From positions 1-64,000 of the forward strand of contig DAOTZV010000129.1 in the NCBI GenBank assembly GCA_034434235.1: a stretch of 64,000 nucleotides of DNA. The letters are read 5' to 3'. The position numbers and the translations under genes were made by a program. Origin of the DNA: CAKZKT01 sp034434235 (GTDB taxonomy: Bacteria > Chloroflexota > Anaerolineae > CG2-30-64-16). How positions within the stretch are numbered: position 1 is the stretch's first letter; each line of letters starts with the position of its first letter. Below the pieces are notes generated by a model. The model saw nothing but the letters and a program-made list of their open reading frames with translations. It was not told the origin of the DNA and did not search any database. Below, in pieces: positions 34,688 through 43,812 of the stretch.

Positions 34688-36559
34688 TTACTTCTGAACG
34701 CTCTTGAGACTGGTAACGACCAACATGCCGGTATGGTGCCAGAAGGCGCCGTTGCAGCCGACGCCCAGATTGGACTCAGTCGGCCAGTTGGTCCAGTAGG
34801 TCTGGTTGTAGGGGATGCGGTGCAGCCACTGAATCACCGGGATATCAATGACGTCCCGCCAGTAGATCTCCATCGCCTTGACGGCCAGCTCCGTGAACTT
34901 CGGATCGTCCGACCCCAAAGGCGCCATCGCATCTACGATCTGGTCGTACTCCGGGTTCTTGTAGCGCGAGAAGCGGTTGCTGCCCGCCGTCGTGCCGATC
35001 GCAGCGCTGTATTTGCCGTTGTACAGATCCAGGGTTGCCGCCGGATCGATCAGGCTGGCGCCATGGCCGAACATGTACAGGCCCGGCTTGCCATCGGCCA
35101 TGTTGTTGTAGGCATCGGTGCCGAAGTTGACGCTGGAATCGAAGCCGCCCTGGCGCAACATCTCGGACAGGATCGGGACGATATCGCTGTGGATGCCCTC
35201 GAAGCCATGGATGGTGGCGTTGACGGTTTGCCCCTGCTTGTCCACCCACAGACCGGCCGCATTCTTGGTGAAGCCGGCCTCTTGCATCAATCTGGCGCTC
35301 TCCTTCGGGTCGTAGGCGCCCGGATTGTACTTCTTGACCAGGGCCTGCATCTCCGGCAGTTGGGTGAACTTGACCAGGTTCGGATAGAGCGGGAAGGGAT
35401 AGATGGTCGTGACGTGGGCGCCCTCGTACACCATCTGGTCGATCTTGTCGCGATCGATCACCAGGCTCATGGCGCGGCGCACGCGCACGTCGTTATAGGG
35501 CGGAAGCTGGGTGTTGACCCACAGCGAGTTGGGCCACCAATCCAGGTAGCCGTAAGGGGGCTTGTTGCCGGTATGCGTCGTGATCTTGGGGTTCTGCTTC
35601 AGGATGTTGCCGATGACGGCGCTGCGCATGTCGAGCGTGGCGTCATACTCGTTGTTCACGACGCGCTGGGCCACCGTGTCCATGTTCTGGCCCACCTGGC
35701 CGCCGATGTTGGTCATCACGATCCGCTTGACATCGGGCATCGGGACGAGGCCGGCCTTGACCGCCCACCAGTCCTCGCGCAGGTCGAGGATCTTCTGGTT
35801 CTGATCCCACACCACCGTGTTGTACGGCCCGGAGTGCGGCATGTCCAACCCGCCCTGGAAGGCGTTGACGTCTTCCTGTTTGCTCAGGATGTGCGCCGGG
35901 ACGATGGGAATGCCGGTGTCGAACTTCAAGGTCAGCACCTCGAACTTGAAGCGCGGGGCGGGCATCTTGAACACGACCACCACCGTGTAATCGTCCACCA
36001 GCTTGACTTCTTTCACGAAGGTCTGGAACTGCGCGTGATAGGGCAGCTTCTCGTTCTTCATCTGCCCTTCGAACGTGAAGACCACGTCCTTGGCCGTCAA
36101 GGGCGTGCCGTCGCTCCATTGGGCTTCCTTACGCACCTTGATGGTCAATTCGGTGAAGTCCGGCTTGGTATAGGTCATGCTTTCGGCCAACCAGGGCAAT
36201 TCCTTGTTGGCATAGATCAGATAGTAGGAGAGCCCTTCCCACATCATGGCGTTGGCTTCCTGATGGGTGTAACCAGGGGAAGCCCACGGGTTCGTCACGC
36301 CGATCGGCGAGCTGATGCTCCAGGCCAGGTGCAAGGTCTGGTTGCGCGGCACGTTCTTCAGGGGGCCGACCGAAAGCGAAGGCGCCTTGGTTGGCTCTGG
36401 AGCCTTGGTGGCCGCCGGGGCCTTGGTTGGCTCCGGGGCCTTGGTGGCCTCTGCGGCTTTGGGCGCCGCCGGGGCCGCGGGGGGCTGAGCGGGCTGCGCG
36501 CACGCCGTGACAACCAGCGCGACGACAGCCAGGATCCAAAGTAACCTGAACTTCGACAT
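34688..36559 (-). CDS. ABC transporter substrate-binding lipoprotein (family 5)
   Basis: A 623-residue extracytoplasmic lipoprotein with a signal peptide ending in a lipobox 'VVTAC' (C20), a 45-residue Ala/Pro/Lys/Thr spacer (repeats of the 'TKAPEP' type), then the family 5 solute-binding fold: 'YEGLSYY' variant near 110, 'AQWSDGTPLTAKDVVFTFEG' at about 145-164, and 'NTQLPPYNDVRVRRAMSLVIDRDKI' near 350. Binding-protein families of this kind handle oligopeptides, nickel or sugars. With the two permeases and two ATPases it completes an importer. The promoter is at 36657-36685. Confidence 0.93.
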   Translation of the reverse strand: MSKFRLLWILAVVALVVTACAQPAQPPAAPAAPKAAEATKAPEPTKAPAATKAPEPTKAPSLSVGPLKNVPRNQTLHLAWSISSPIGVTNPWASPGYTHQEANAMMWEGLSYYLIYANKELPWLAESMTYTKPDFTELTIKVRKEAQWSDGTPLTAKDVVFTFEGQMKNEKLPYHAQFQTFVKEVKLVDDYTVVVVFKMPAPRFKFEVLTLKFDTGIPIVPAHILSKQEDVNAFQGGLDMPHSGPYNTVVWDQNQKILDLREDWWAVKAGLVPMPDVKRIVMTNIGGQVGQNMDTVAQRVVNNEYDATLDMRSAVIGNILKQNPKITTHTGNKPPYGYLDWWPNSLWVNTQLPPYNDVRVRRAMSLVIDRDKIDQMVYEGAHVTTIYPFPLYPNLVKFTQLPEMQALVKKYNPGAYDPKESARLMQEAGFTKNAAGLWVDKQGQTVNATIHGFEGIHSDIVPILSEMLRQGGFDSSVNFGTDAYNNMADGKPGLYMFGHGASLIDPAATLDLYNGKYSAAIGTTAGSNRFSRYKNPEYDQIVDAMAPLGSDDPKFTELAVKAMEIYWRDVIDIPVIQWLHRIPYNQTYWTNWPTESNLGVGCNGAFWHHTGMLVVTSLKSVQK

Positions 36560-36629
36560 AGTGACACCCTCCTTGTAGTGGAATATGGATGAGTTGATCT
36601 GGAAAGCAGACTCAAGCCGCGGCTTTGGG

Positions 36630-36658
36630 TTGTCTGGATTTGAAGGCTATATTATAAT
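36630..36658 (+). promoter_or_regulatory. Plus-strand promoter of the small membrane protein
   Basis: TTGTCT at 36630-36635, 17-nt spacer, TATAAT at 36653-36658. Its -10 overlaps the -10 of the opposite promoter. Confidence 0.6.
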
Positions 36659-36685
36659 CTTAGTATCATTCGCGAAAAAAGTCAA
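36657..36685 (-). promoter_or_regulatory. Minus-strand promoter of the ABC importer operon
   Basis: On the minus strand TTGACT (36680-36685) and TAAGAT (36657-36662) are separated by 17 nt. The binding-protein ATG is about 98 nt downstream. The AT-rich patch is unusual in this GC-rich sequence. Confidence 0.6.
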
Positions 36686-36711
36686 CCGCGTCGTCTCGGG
36701 AAAGAGAGAAC

Positions 36712-37026
36712 ATGACCAAAGCATCTGGAACGATCTTATCCGCGCTGGTCGGCTGGATTGCCGCAGTCGTGACCTTGTTGGGCTGGAGTTTCCTCTGGCC
36801 GCAGATCGTCCCGCTCACCGAGCGCGCCAGCGCCCTGCCGGGCCATTGGAAGATCCTCTTGGTTGTGCTGGTGTTCATCACGCCGTTCGGTCTGACCGGC
36901 GGCATCATCGGCGGCCGGTTGCCCTATGAAGGCGGTCGCCGCGAGCAGCTCCTCTATGCCGCACTGGGCGGCGCGGCGGCGACGTTGGTCTTCGGCTCCT
37001 GCGCGTTCTGGTATGGCGGCTGGTAA
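36712..37026 (+). CDS. Small membrane protein of unknown function
   Basis: A 104-residue protein with three hydrophobic helices (about 8-28, 45-68, 81-100) and a Gly-rich loop 'GLTGGIIGGRLPYEGG'. AAAGAGAG precedes ATG 36712. No family recognised. It is transcribed from a promoter that overlaps that of the divergent importer operon and converges with the DUF362 gene 10 bp away. Confidence 0.6.
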   Translation: MTKASGTILSALVGWIAAVVTLLGWSFLWPQIVPLTERASALPGHWKILLVVLVFITPFGLTGGIIGGRLPYEGGRREQLLYAALGGAAATLVFGSCAFWYGGW

Positions 37027-37036
37027 GCCGAACCGA

Positions 37037-38137
37037 TCAATAGCTGACCTTGAACGGGGTGCGCACCTCCGCAATCGTGGCCCCCACCACTTTGATCTCG
37101 TCGAGCACGTTCGTCCCCAACCCCAATTGACGCGCCATGTTCAGATGATTGTAGGCATGGACGAAGGGTGGGGCGGGATATTCCGCCTGCGGGTCGAAGC
37201 CCATGACCGCGGTGGCGACGGCGTCGGCGGCAACCGGATCCTTGCCCGCGATCAATACGCCCGGCTTGAGTTGATTCAACCCCTTGACCCACGGACCTTC
37301 TCCCCCTTCGACCGTCAGCACGCCGTCGATCACCGCCAGGTTGACCGGCCGCGCCCGATTGAGATCCATGATCACAGCCGGCAGCCGCCTGGGCGTTTCC
37401 GCCGCCTGCCCGTGAAAGCCCGAACGGTATTCATCCTTTTCGTTCATCCGATAGAAACGGAAGGGGACCAGGCCGACCAGGTTTTTGATCGAATGGGTGA
37501 CGCCGCAGGTGTTGTGACATTTCATCTTGGCAATCGAGACGAACGCATCGATGTCGTTGAGGACGGGGTGAAATGTGAATTTGTCGTAGATGTGCGGCGT
37601 AGGCGGCACCGGCGTCACGGCGAAGTCGTGATACGGCGCCGGATCGTTCAGATCTATCAGCGTCGCGCCGAGCGCCCGAGCGACCTCGTCCCAGCCGTAA
37701 TCGTGCCAGTGCGCCTTGGCATAGACCGCTTCCACGATGTACAGTTTGGTGACGCCGGTATCGCGCAGGAGTTGCCCCACGGCCCGCACGACCTCGGGAT
37801 GCGTATGGTAGGTCTCGATCTCGGGCAATCCATTGACGCGCTGCATCTCTTTGCTGCCGGTGATGTTGACCTTGATGGCGGCCCGGTTGCCGTGCTTGAG
37901 CACATCGGCAATCCCGCCGATCTGGTCGAGGGCCGCCTGGACTTGCTGGCGGATCAGCCGGGGATCGTAACCGGCAGCGCGCGCGATGGCAACGGTGGAT
38001 TTCGCGGCCGTGCCCGGCCTGGACAGGCAACCGGCGGTCAGCGCGCCGGCAGCCGCCACGCCCAGCGTCTTCAGGAAGGCGCGCCGGGACAAGGCGTGAT
38101 CGGTTGGGGAATGCACGGAGTGAAACGGACCGGACAT
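37037..38137 (-). CDS. DUF362 domain protein with Tat signal
   Basis: A 366-residue exported protein. The N-terminus has a twin-arginine motif S17-R-R-A-F-L-K23, a hydrophobic stretch and a lipobox-like 'LTAGC' at 33-37. The DUF362 core is clear: 'AIKVNITGSKEM', 'YHTHPEVVRAVGQLLRDTG', 'FVSIAKMKCHNTCGVTHSIKNLVGLVP' and 'LAVIDGVLTVEGGEGP...GVLIAGKDPVAADAVATAVMGFDP'. Proteins of this family are often iron-sulfur proteins of unknown role, but no ferredoxin C-terminal domain is present here. Single gene, unconnected with its neighbours. Confidence 0.9.
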   Translation of the reverse strand: MSGPFHSVHSPTDHALSRRAFLKTLGVAAAGALTAGCLSRPGTAAKSTVAIARAAGYDPRLIRQQVQAALDQIGGIADVLKHGNRAAIKVNITGSKEMQRVNGLPEIETYHTHPEVVRAVGQLLRDTGVTKLYIVEAVYAKAHWHDYGWDEVARALGATLIDLNDPAPYHDFAVTPVPPTPHIYDKFTFHPVLNDIDAFVSIAKMKCHNTCGVTHSIKNLVGLVPFRFYRMNEKDEYRSGFHGQAAETPRRLPAVIMDLNRARPVNLAVIDGVLTVEGGEGPWVKGLNQLKPGVLIAGKDPVAADAVATAVMGFDPQAEYPAPPFVHAYNHLNMARQLGLGTNVLDEIKVVGATIAEVRTPFKVSY

Positions 38138-38525
38138 GACGATCTACTCCCTGGCAGAGGTTTCGCGCAAGCGGTCGGCTGTTATTATACTCATTCATGC
38201 CATCCGGTCAACTTGTCAAGGGGTAGCATCAAGCTAAGGGACTTGCCCGCCGATCAAGTCGGCGGGCTACCGAACGACGCCCCGTGAACGGAGCTATAAC
38301 GGCTGGCGGCAGAAGCCCGCGGCCGCCAGCCTGCTTCAGCGGGCGTAGCCTGGGTAGCACGGGTACTTGATGCCCGTGCGGCTGGGGGACGTGGTCCACG
38401 ATCCCGCCGAGCGATGCGCAGGGAGCGGTGCGGGTCCGGTCTTGTTTTCTCCGCTATGTAATGTGATTCGTAACATTAAAATCGTATACTCGCAGTGGCG
38501 ATTATGATCTGAAAGGAAGGGGAAG
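38138..38525. other. Repeat-rich intergenic region
   Basis: 388 bp without a gene. It contains a 9-bp stem GCCCGCCGA/TCGGCGGGC at 38245-38267, a TAGCATCAAGCTAAG word related to the tail of repeat family B (38224-38238), and a GCACGGG..CCCGTGC palindrome at about 38357-38379. A TATACT at 38485-38490 may be the -10 of the protease promoter; GGAAGGGG at about 38515-38522 is the ribosome-binding site of the next gene. Confidence 0.75.
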
Positions 38526-41500
38526 ATGGGAATTTCAGTGCGCGCTTTGGCAATTGCGGTCATTTCCGCTGTGCTCGTTGTGGCCGGCGCGGGCGCCCTG
38601 GTGTGGGCGACGGGCACACAGGATGGCACCGGCGCAATTGCTGGCGTCGTCTTCTTTGACAAAGATGCCGACGCTGCGCGCGGACCGGCCGAAGGCGGAC
38701 TTGCCGGAGTGACGGTGGAACTGCGCGATGGCGTGACCGGCGGCCAGGCCGTGCATCGCTTTGTGCAAACCGCCTCTGACGGCTCCTTCAGCTTCGCGGA
38801 GCTGAGCGCTGGCGCCTACACGGTCGCCGTCCTCCCGGCCGATCCCTTCACGGCCACGACGACCAGCCCCGTAGCGGTGGTGGTCGACTCTGCGCCTGTC
38901 GTCGGCGTGGATTTCGGCGCCACGCTTCTCCAGACTCTCACCGGCACCGAATTCAACGATCTGAACGGCGATGGCGCCAAGGGACCACGCGAGCCGGGCA
39001 TCGCCGGCTGGCTGATCCAGGTCTTCGACGATGTCAACGGCAACGGCCTGGTCGACATGGGTGAGGCGTTGTTGGGCTCGGCCGTTAGCGACCACCAGGG
39101 AAACTGGAAGGTGTCCGGGCTGTTGCCGGGCCGCCGCGTGGTCGTGCGTCGGCCTCCGGCCGGCGCAGAAGCGATGGCCGATCCGCTCTCGCTGACGGCC
39201 GAGGAGGCCGGCGGCGCCGGCCATCTGTGGAACGGCCGGCCCGAGGCGCGGACGGCGCCTGCCTCTGTCAATGCCGATGCCGCGGCCTATGTGCCGGGCG
39301 AGCTGTTGGTGGGCGTTCAGCCGGGCCTCTCGCTGGCGCGCGTCGCCGAGATCTTCCGGGATCTCGGTCTCGCGATCAGAGAGCCGTTGGGCGGAGATGC
39401 CTATCGGGTGGCGACGACCGAGGACGCGGCCGATGCCGCGCTGGATGCGTTGAAACGCCTGCCCGAGGTGCGTTACGCTGAGCGCAACGGCCTCGTCAGC
39501 GCGCTGCTCACGCCGACCGAGCCGCTCTTCAACGATCCGTTTTACATCTTTGCGCCGCAGACGATCAACGCGCCGACGGCCTGGGACATCTCCACCGGTT
39601 CGCCGGAGGTGATCGTTGCCATCGTGGATTCGGGCATCTCGCTTTCGCATCCTGAGTTTGCCGGTCGTCTGGTTGCCGGCTGGGACTACGTCAACGGCGA
39701 CAGCGATCCGTCCGATGACAACGGCCATGGCACACACGTGGCCGGCATCGTGGCCGCAGCCATGAACGGCGAGGGTGTGGTCGGCATCGCGCCGAACGTC
39801 AGGCTGATGCCCGTCAAGATCCTCAACGCATCGAAGACCGCCACCTGGGCCAACACGGCCTTGGGGATCCGCTATGCGGCCGACCACGGCGCGAAGGTGA
39901 TCAACCTGAGCATGGGAGGCACTTCCTACTCGGCCGCGCTTCAGGATGCCATCCGTTACGCCGCCGGCAAGGGGGTCGTCATAGTCGCTGCTGCGGGCAA
40001 TCAGGGGAGCAGCGGGCCGTTCTATCCGGCCTATTTCGAGGAGACGATCGCCGTCGGCGCGACGGACGAACACGACGAATATTGGACGATCTCCAACTAT
40101 GGCAACTGGGTGGACGTAACGGCGCCCGGCGCCAGCATCTACAGCACCTGGTGGACGGCGGACAACCCCAATACCTATGGCTTCATGAGCGGGACTTCGA
40201 TGGCGGCCCCGCACGTCAGCGGCCTGGCCGCCCTTCTGCTTTCGTATCGGCCCCAGCTTTCGGCGGCCGATGTGCGCGCCATCATCCAGCAGACCGCGGT
40301 GGACAAGGGCGCGGCCGGCTTCGATATTTACTACGGTTGGGGCCGCATTGACGCAGGCGCGGCCATGACACTGGCGACGACCTGGATCCCCTACACTCCC
40401 ACGCCGACGGCCACGGCGACGGCCACGCCGTCGGCCACGCCGACAGCGACGCCAACGAATACACCGACACCGACGTCGACGAATACGCCGACAGCGACGC
40501 CAACGAATACACCGACACCGACGGCAACGAATACGCCGACGCCCACGCCGACCGCCACGCCGACGGCAGTGCCGTATCTGAAGCGGGTCAACGCGGGCGG
40601 GGCGAGCTTCACCGACAGCCTGGGCCAGGTGTGGGATCCGGATCAGGCGTATGCGACCGGTGGCTGGGGCTATGTGAGCGGCACGGCCAAATCCTCGACC
40701 ACTGCGGTGAACGGCACGGTGGACGACCTGCTCTACCAGAAGTACCGCGAGGGGATGACCGCATATCAATTCACGGTGCCGAACGGTCAGTACCAGGTGA
40801 CGCTCAAATTCGCCGAGTTCGCCGCCAGCAGTTCGAAGCAGCGCATCATGAAGATCACGATCGAGGGCGTGGTGGTGGAAAGCGCGCTCAACGTGCTGGC
40901 GTTGGCCGGCAAGGCCACGGCTTTCGATCGCACCTACACGACGACGGTGGCCGACGGCATACTGAACATCGCCTTTGCGCAGAACGGCGGCAGCTACAAG
41001 CCGATGGTGTCGGCCATCGAAGTGAAAAGCGCCGAGGCCGGGCCGACCGGCACGGGCACCGAGCCGACGCCGATAGCAACAAATGTGCCGATCGCAACGG
41101 CAACGAATACGCCGACCCCGACGCCGACGCCAACCCGGCCGGCCTACAGCGTGCGCGTGGACGCGGGTGGCCCGACCTTTACCGATGGCCAGGGGCTCAC
41201 CTGGCAGGCCGACCAGGCCTTCAGCGCGGGGTCGTGGGGCTACATCGGTGGGTCGCCCGGCTCCTCGACGGTCGCAGTGGCCGGCACGAAGGACGACCTG
41301 CTGTTCCAGAAGTACCGACAGGGGATGTCGGAGTTCAGGTTCACGGTGCCGAACGGCAGCTATCAGGTGCAGTTGCGGTTCGCCGAGTTCGCGGCCACCG
41401 GGCCGGGCCAGCGGGTGATGGAGATCACCCTGGAAGGGACGCCGGTGGAGAGCGCGTTGGACGTGTATGCGGCGGCCGGCGGCGCGGCCAGGGCGCTGGA

Positions 41501-41603
41501 CAGGACTTACCAGGTGACGGTGAACGACGGCATCCTGAACATCGGCTTTGCTCAGGTCGGGGGCGCCCTGCCGCCAATGGTGTCGGCTATCGAAATTAAA
41601 TAG
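38526..41603 (+). CDS. Secreted S8 (subtilisin-like) peptidase with SdrD-B-like and malectin domains
   Basis: A 1025-residue exported protein. Order: signal segment (6-30); two SdrD B-like/collagen-binding-B beta-sandwich modules (38-130 and 138-215, e.g. 'IAGVVFFDKDADAARGPAEGGLAGV'); a prodomain-like region (255-325); the subtilase domain with catalytic D368, H401 and S558 ('AIVDSGI', 'NGHGTHVAGI', 'GTSMAAPHVSG') and oxyanion N492; a Thr/Pro linker (about 625-685); a malectin-like domain; another Thr/Pro linker; a second malectin-like domain to the end. Malectins bind sugars or cell-wall material, so this may be a cell-surface or matrix-bound protease. No sortase or anchor motif is visible at its end. 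Confidence 0.93.
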   Translation: MGISVRALAIAVISAVLVVAGAGALVWATGTQDGTGAIAGVVFFDKDADAARGPAEGGLAGVTVELRDGVTGGQAVHRFVQTASDGSFSFAELSAGAYTVAVLPADPFTATTTSPVAVVVDSAPVVGVDFGATLLQTLTGTEFNDLNGDGAKGPREPGIAGWLIQVFDDVNGNGLVDMGEALLGSAVSDHQGNWKVSGLLPGRRVVVRRPPAGAEAMADPLSLTAEEAGGAGHLWNGRPEARTAPASVNADAAAYVPGELLVGVQPGLSLARVAEIFRDLGLAIREPLGGDAYRVATTEDAADAALDALKRLPEVRYAERNGLVSALLTPTEPLFNDPFYIFAPQTINAPTAWDISTGSPEVIVAIVDSGISLSHPEFAGRLVAGWDYVNGDSDPSDDNGHGTHVAGIVAAAMNGEGVVGIAPNVRLMPVKILNASKTATWANTALGIRYAADHGAKVINLSMGGTSYSAALQDAIRYAAGKGVVIVAAAGNQGSSGPFYPAYFEETIAVGATDEHDEYWTISNYGNWVDVTAPGASIYSTWWTADNPNTYGFMSGTSMAAPHVSGLAALLLSYRPQLSAADVRAIIQQTAVDKGAAGFDIYYGWGRIDAGAAMTLATTWIPYTPTPTATATATPSATPTATPTNTPTPTSTNTPTATPTNTPTPTATNTPTPTPTATPTAVPYLKRVNAGGASFTDSLGQVWDPDQAYATGGWGYVSGTAKSSTTAVNGTVDDLLYQKYREGMTAYQFTVPNGQYQVTLKFAEFAASSSKQRIMKITIEGVVVESALNVLALAGKATAFDRTYTTTVADGILNIAFAQNGGSYKPMVSAIEVKSAEAGPTGTGTEPTPIATNVPIATATNTPTPTPTPTRPAYSVRVDAGGPTFTDGQGLTWQADQAFSAGSWGYIGGSPGSSTVAVAGTKDDLLFQKYRQGMSEFRFTVPNGSYQVQLRFAEFAATGPGQRVMEITLEGTPVESALDVYAAAGGAARALDRTYQVTVNDGILNIGFAQVGGALPPMVSAIEIK

Positions 41604-41626
41604 ATAAACTGGTGCAAAACCAGGAC

Positions 41627-41654
41627 TTGATTTGGTGCGAATTTGTGATATGAT
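41627..41654 (+). promoter_or_regulatory. Candidate promoter of the SdrD-B-like gene
   Basis: TTGATT at 41627-41632, 16-nt spacer, TATGAT at 41649-41654, ahead of the ATG at 41713 with AGGAGAGG about 10 nt upstream of it. Confidence 0.45.
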
Positions 41655-41712
41655 GAATATAGTGTATCCGGTTCATCCGTCCCATTGTCACAGCGCAGGA
41701 GAGGATTTTGCC

Positions 41713-43617
41713 ATGAAGCAGATGCGGAGGATGCAGAGCGCGCGACCGGCATGGGGGTTGGTGCTGGTGACGTTGGCCTTGCTGCTCAGCATGATGCCGG
41801 GTGCAGCGGCCGCCAGCAGCCCGGCGGGCAGCGGTTCGGTAGCCGGGGTGGTCTTTTTCGACGCCTACGGAGTTGGCTCGGCCGCCGGTCGGCCGGGCGT
41901 GGCCGGAGCGACGGTGCGGCTTGCCGGGTCGGGCGTGGCTCTGACCGCGGCGACCGATGCGGCCGGCGCCTACCTCTTCGCCGGGTTGGCGGCCGGCAGC
42001 TACACGGTGACGGTCGAGCCGCCGACGGGCTATGTGACGACCACCGCCAGCACTCGCGCGGTCTCGGTGACGGGCAGCCCGTTGACCGGCGTGGACTTCG
42101 GCCTGGCATATCCCATCTCGCTGTGGGGCGTCCTGTGTCAGGACCTCAACGGGGACGGCATGTGCGGTCCGGCCACGGCCGAGCCGCGCATCGCCGACGC
42201 CCTGGTGCAGGTGTTCGACGACGCCAATCGCAACGGATTGATTGACCTGGGCGAAGGCGTCGTGGCCAGCACCACTTCCAGCAGCAAGGGGCTATATCTC
42301 CTGTCCGATCTGCGTCCCGGCAGCCGCAACCTGGTCGTCCGCCTGCCGGGCGGCGCGGAGAGCAACAGCGAACCGCTGGTGTTGGAAAGCGACGAAGCGG
42401 GCGCCACGAGCTTCGAGTACAATATGGCCATCGGCCGGGCCACCCTTCAGGGGGTTGTCTTCAACGATGTGAACGGCGACGAATTCCCGGATGCAACTGA
42501 GCCGCGCATCCGCGGCGCGGTCGTCCAGCTCCTGGCCGCCGCGTCGGGCCAGGTGGTGACGCCCATCACCGTGGTTGCCACGGCCACCACCGGCGCGGAT
42601 GGCCGGTACGTGTTCGCCGATGTGCTGGCCGCCACCTATCAGGTGCGGGTCTATTCGGCGCCCGTGCCGCCCGCCTGGTGGCAAAGCTCCGATCCCTCGG
42701 CGCTCCTCCGCACCTTGCCGGCCGGCGTGACCACCACGCTGGACATCGGCTTCTTCGACCCCGCGGCGGCGCCGCCGATGAGCGTGGCCGATTGGAAGCG
42801 CGAGCTGCGCCAGGCCGATCAGTGGGCCTATACCGCGAGCGAAGTCGCGACCTTCAGCGCGGCGGCCGAAGAGATCTCGCGCGTGTTCTCCGAGACCGTG
42901 GCCTTGCGCAATGCGCTCCTGTTGGGCGGCGCGACGGGGATCTCGGGAGCCCAATGGCGGGCTTTGAAGGAGCATGCGGCGCTCTCGTTGAACATCGCCA
43001 GCGGCCGGCTGCGACCCGAGACGATCGTCAACCTGGGTACGCTCTCCACCGCCACCACGGTGCGTCAGGCGCGCGATCAGATCGAGGCGCTTTTGTTGGC
43101 GCCATCGTCGTCTGACGACGACTTCGGGTTGGCGTTTGCCATCGCCCGGTCGCTCAACACGGCCCAGGGGGTGGGGGCGGGACGCATGGGCCTGTCGGCC
43201 GTCATTGACGCCGTCTATCGCGGCGCGCAGGTGGCGAGCAAGCTCAGGCCCGGCGGCGACATCGTGGATCTGAGGGCCGATGGGCTGTTGACCCTGCGCA
43301 AGTGGAGTGCCGGCTCTTACGGCGCCACGACGAACACGTTGATGCCCAGGATCCGCCTGCGGGTGAAATCGTTCAACGAGGGGGGCGTCCTCGACGTCGT
43401 CCAGGTCTTCCCCGATGGCCGGCGCCTGAAGCTCGGCACCCTGCAGTCGGCGGTGCAGAACCGGGACGTGAACAAGGTCTATCAGCTCGATCTTGCCCGT
43501 GTGACGACGGTCGCCGAGATGGTCAATGCGACCATCGTCTTGACGGTGCGCGATGTGAACGGCGGCAAGCCCGCCTCGGTCAAGCTGGATAGCGCGGAGA
43601 TCATTTTCGGCTATTAG
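41713..43617 (+). CDS. Secreted protein with SdrD B-like repeats
   Basis: A 634-residue protein from ATG 41713 with a signal peptide (about 14-34, ending 'GAAAASS'). Three SdrD-B-like modules follow, starting 'GSVAGVVFFDAYGVGSAAGRPGVAGATVRLAG', 'LWGVLCQDLNGDGMCGPATAEPRIADALVQVFDDANRNGLIDLGEG' and 'LQGVVFNDVNGDEFPDATEPRIRGAVVQLLAA', each with Ca-binding-like D-x-N-x-D turns. The last about 250 residues are a mixed domain of unknown kind. The first module resembles the first module of the neighbouring protease, so the two genes share a recent common origin. Its role may be matrix adhesion. Confidence 0.8.
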   Translation: MKQMRRMQSARPAWGLVLVTLALLLSMMPGAAAASSPAGSGSVAGVVFFDAYGVGSAAGRPGVAGATVRLAGSGVALTAATDAAGAYLFAGLAAGSYTVTVEPPTGYVTTTASTRAVSVTGSPLTGVDFGLAYPISLWGVLCQDLNGDGMCGPATAEPRIADALVQVFDDANRNGLIDLGEGVVASTTSSSKGLYLLSDLRPGSRNLVVRLPGGAESNSEPLVLESDEAGATSFEYNMAIGRATLQGVVFNDVNGDEFPDATEPRIRGAVVQLLAAASGQVVTPITVVATATTGADGRYVFADVLAATYQVRVYSAPVPPAWWQSSDPSALLRTLPAGVTTTLDIGFFDPAAAPPMSVADWKRELRQADQWAYTASEVATFSAAAEEISRVFSETVALRNALLLGGATGISGAQWRALKEHAALSLNIASGRLRPETIVNLGTLSTATTVRQARDQIEALLLAPSSSDDDFGLAFAIARSLNTAQGVGAGRMGLSAVIDAVYRGAQVASKLRPGGDIVDLRADGLLTLRKWSAGSYGATTNTLMPRIRLRVKSFNEGGVLDVVQVFPDGRRLKLGTLQSAVQNRDVNKVYQLDLARVTTVAEMVNATIVLTVRDVNGGKPASVKLDSAEIIFGY

Positions 43618-43621
43618 GCGG

Positions 43622-43721
43622 TGTGGGGGCGAGATGAATCTCGCCTTACGTAGCGTAGGGCGAGATTGATCTCGCCCTGGATTCAATCGGGGTGTGGGGG
43701 CGAGATGAATCTCGCCCTACA
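43622..43721. repeat. Three family E palindromes (GGCGAGAT..ATCTCGCC)
   Basis: Units at about 43626-43651, 43655-43680 and 43697-43721, each an inverted repeat of GGCGAGAT with a short loop. They are relatives of the GGCGAAAT units at 10519-10636. Confidence 0.85.
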
Positions 43722-43741
43722 TTCTCGCTGGGACCGGATCG

Positions 43742-43780
43742 GGACGCCCACATCCTCGGTCGAACAGGATGTGGGCGTCC
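43742..43780 (+). terminator. Hairpin after the SdrD-B-like gene
   Basis: A 15-bp perfect stem (43742-43756 with 43766-43780), 9-nt loop, followed by GTTT. It may end the upstream transcript; the short T-tract makes it weak. It lies 32 bp ahead of the next gene. Confidence 0.55.
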
Positions 43781-43812
43781 GTTTAAGCAAACACCGGCAG
43801 AGGCGAAGCACC

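Noticed and set aside
34673..36544. A 623-codon open frame on the plus strand opposite the binding protein
   Set aside because: The minus-strand frame has signal peptide, lipobox and family 5 motifs; the plus frame has none.
40390..40575. Repeat element in the subtilase gene similar to the in-frame inserts
   Set aside because: The Thr/Pro runs are a normal extracellular linker between domains and no palindromic core is shared with intergenic copies.
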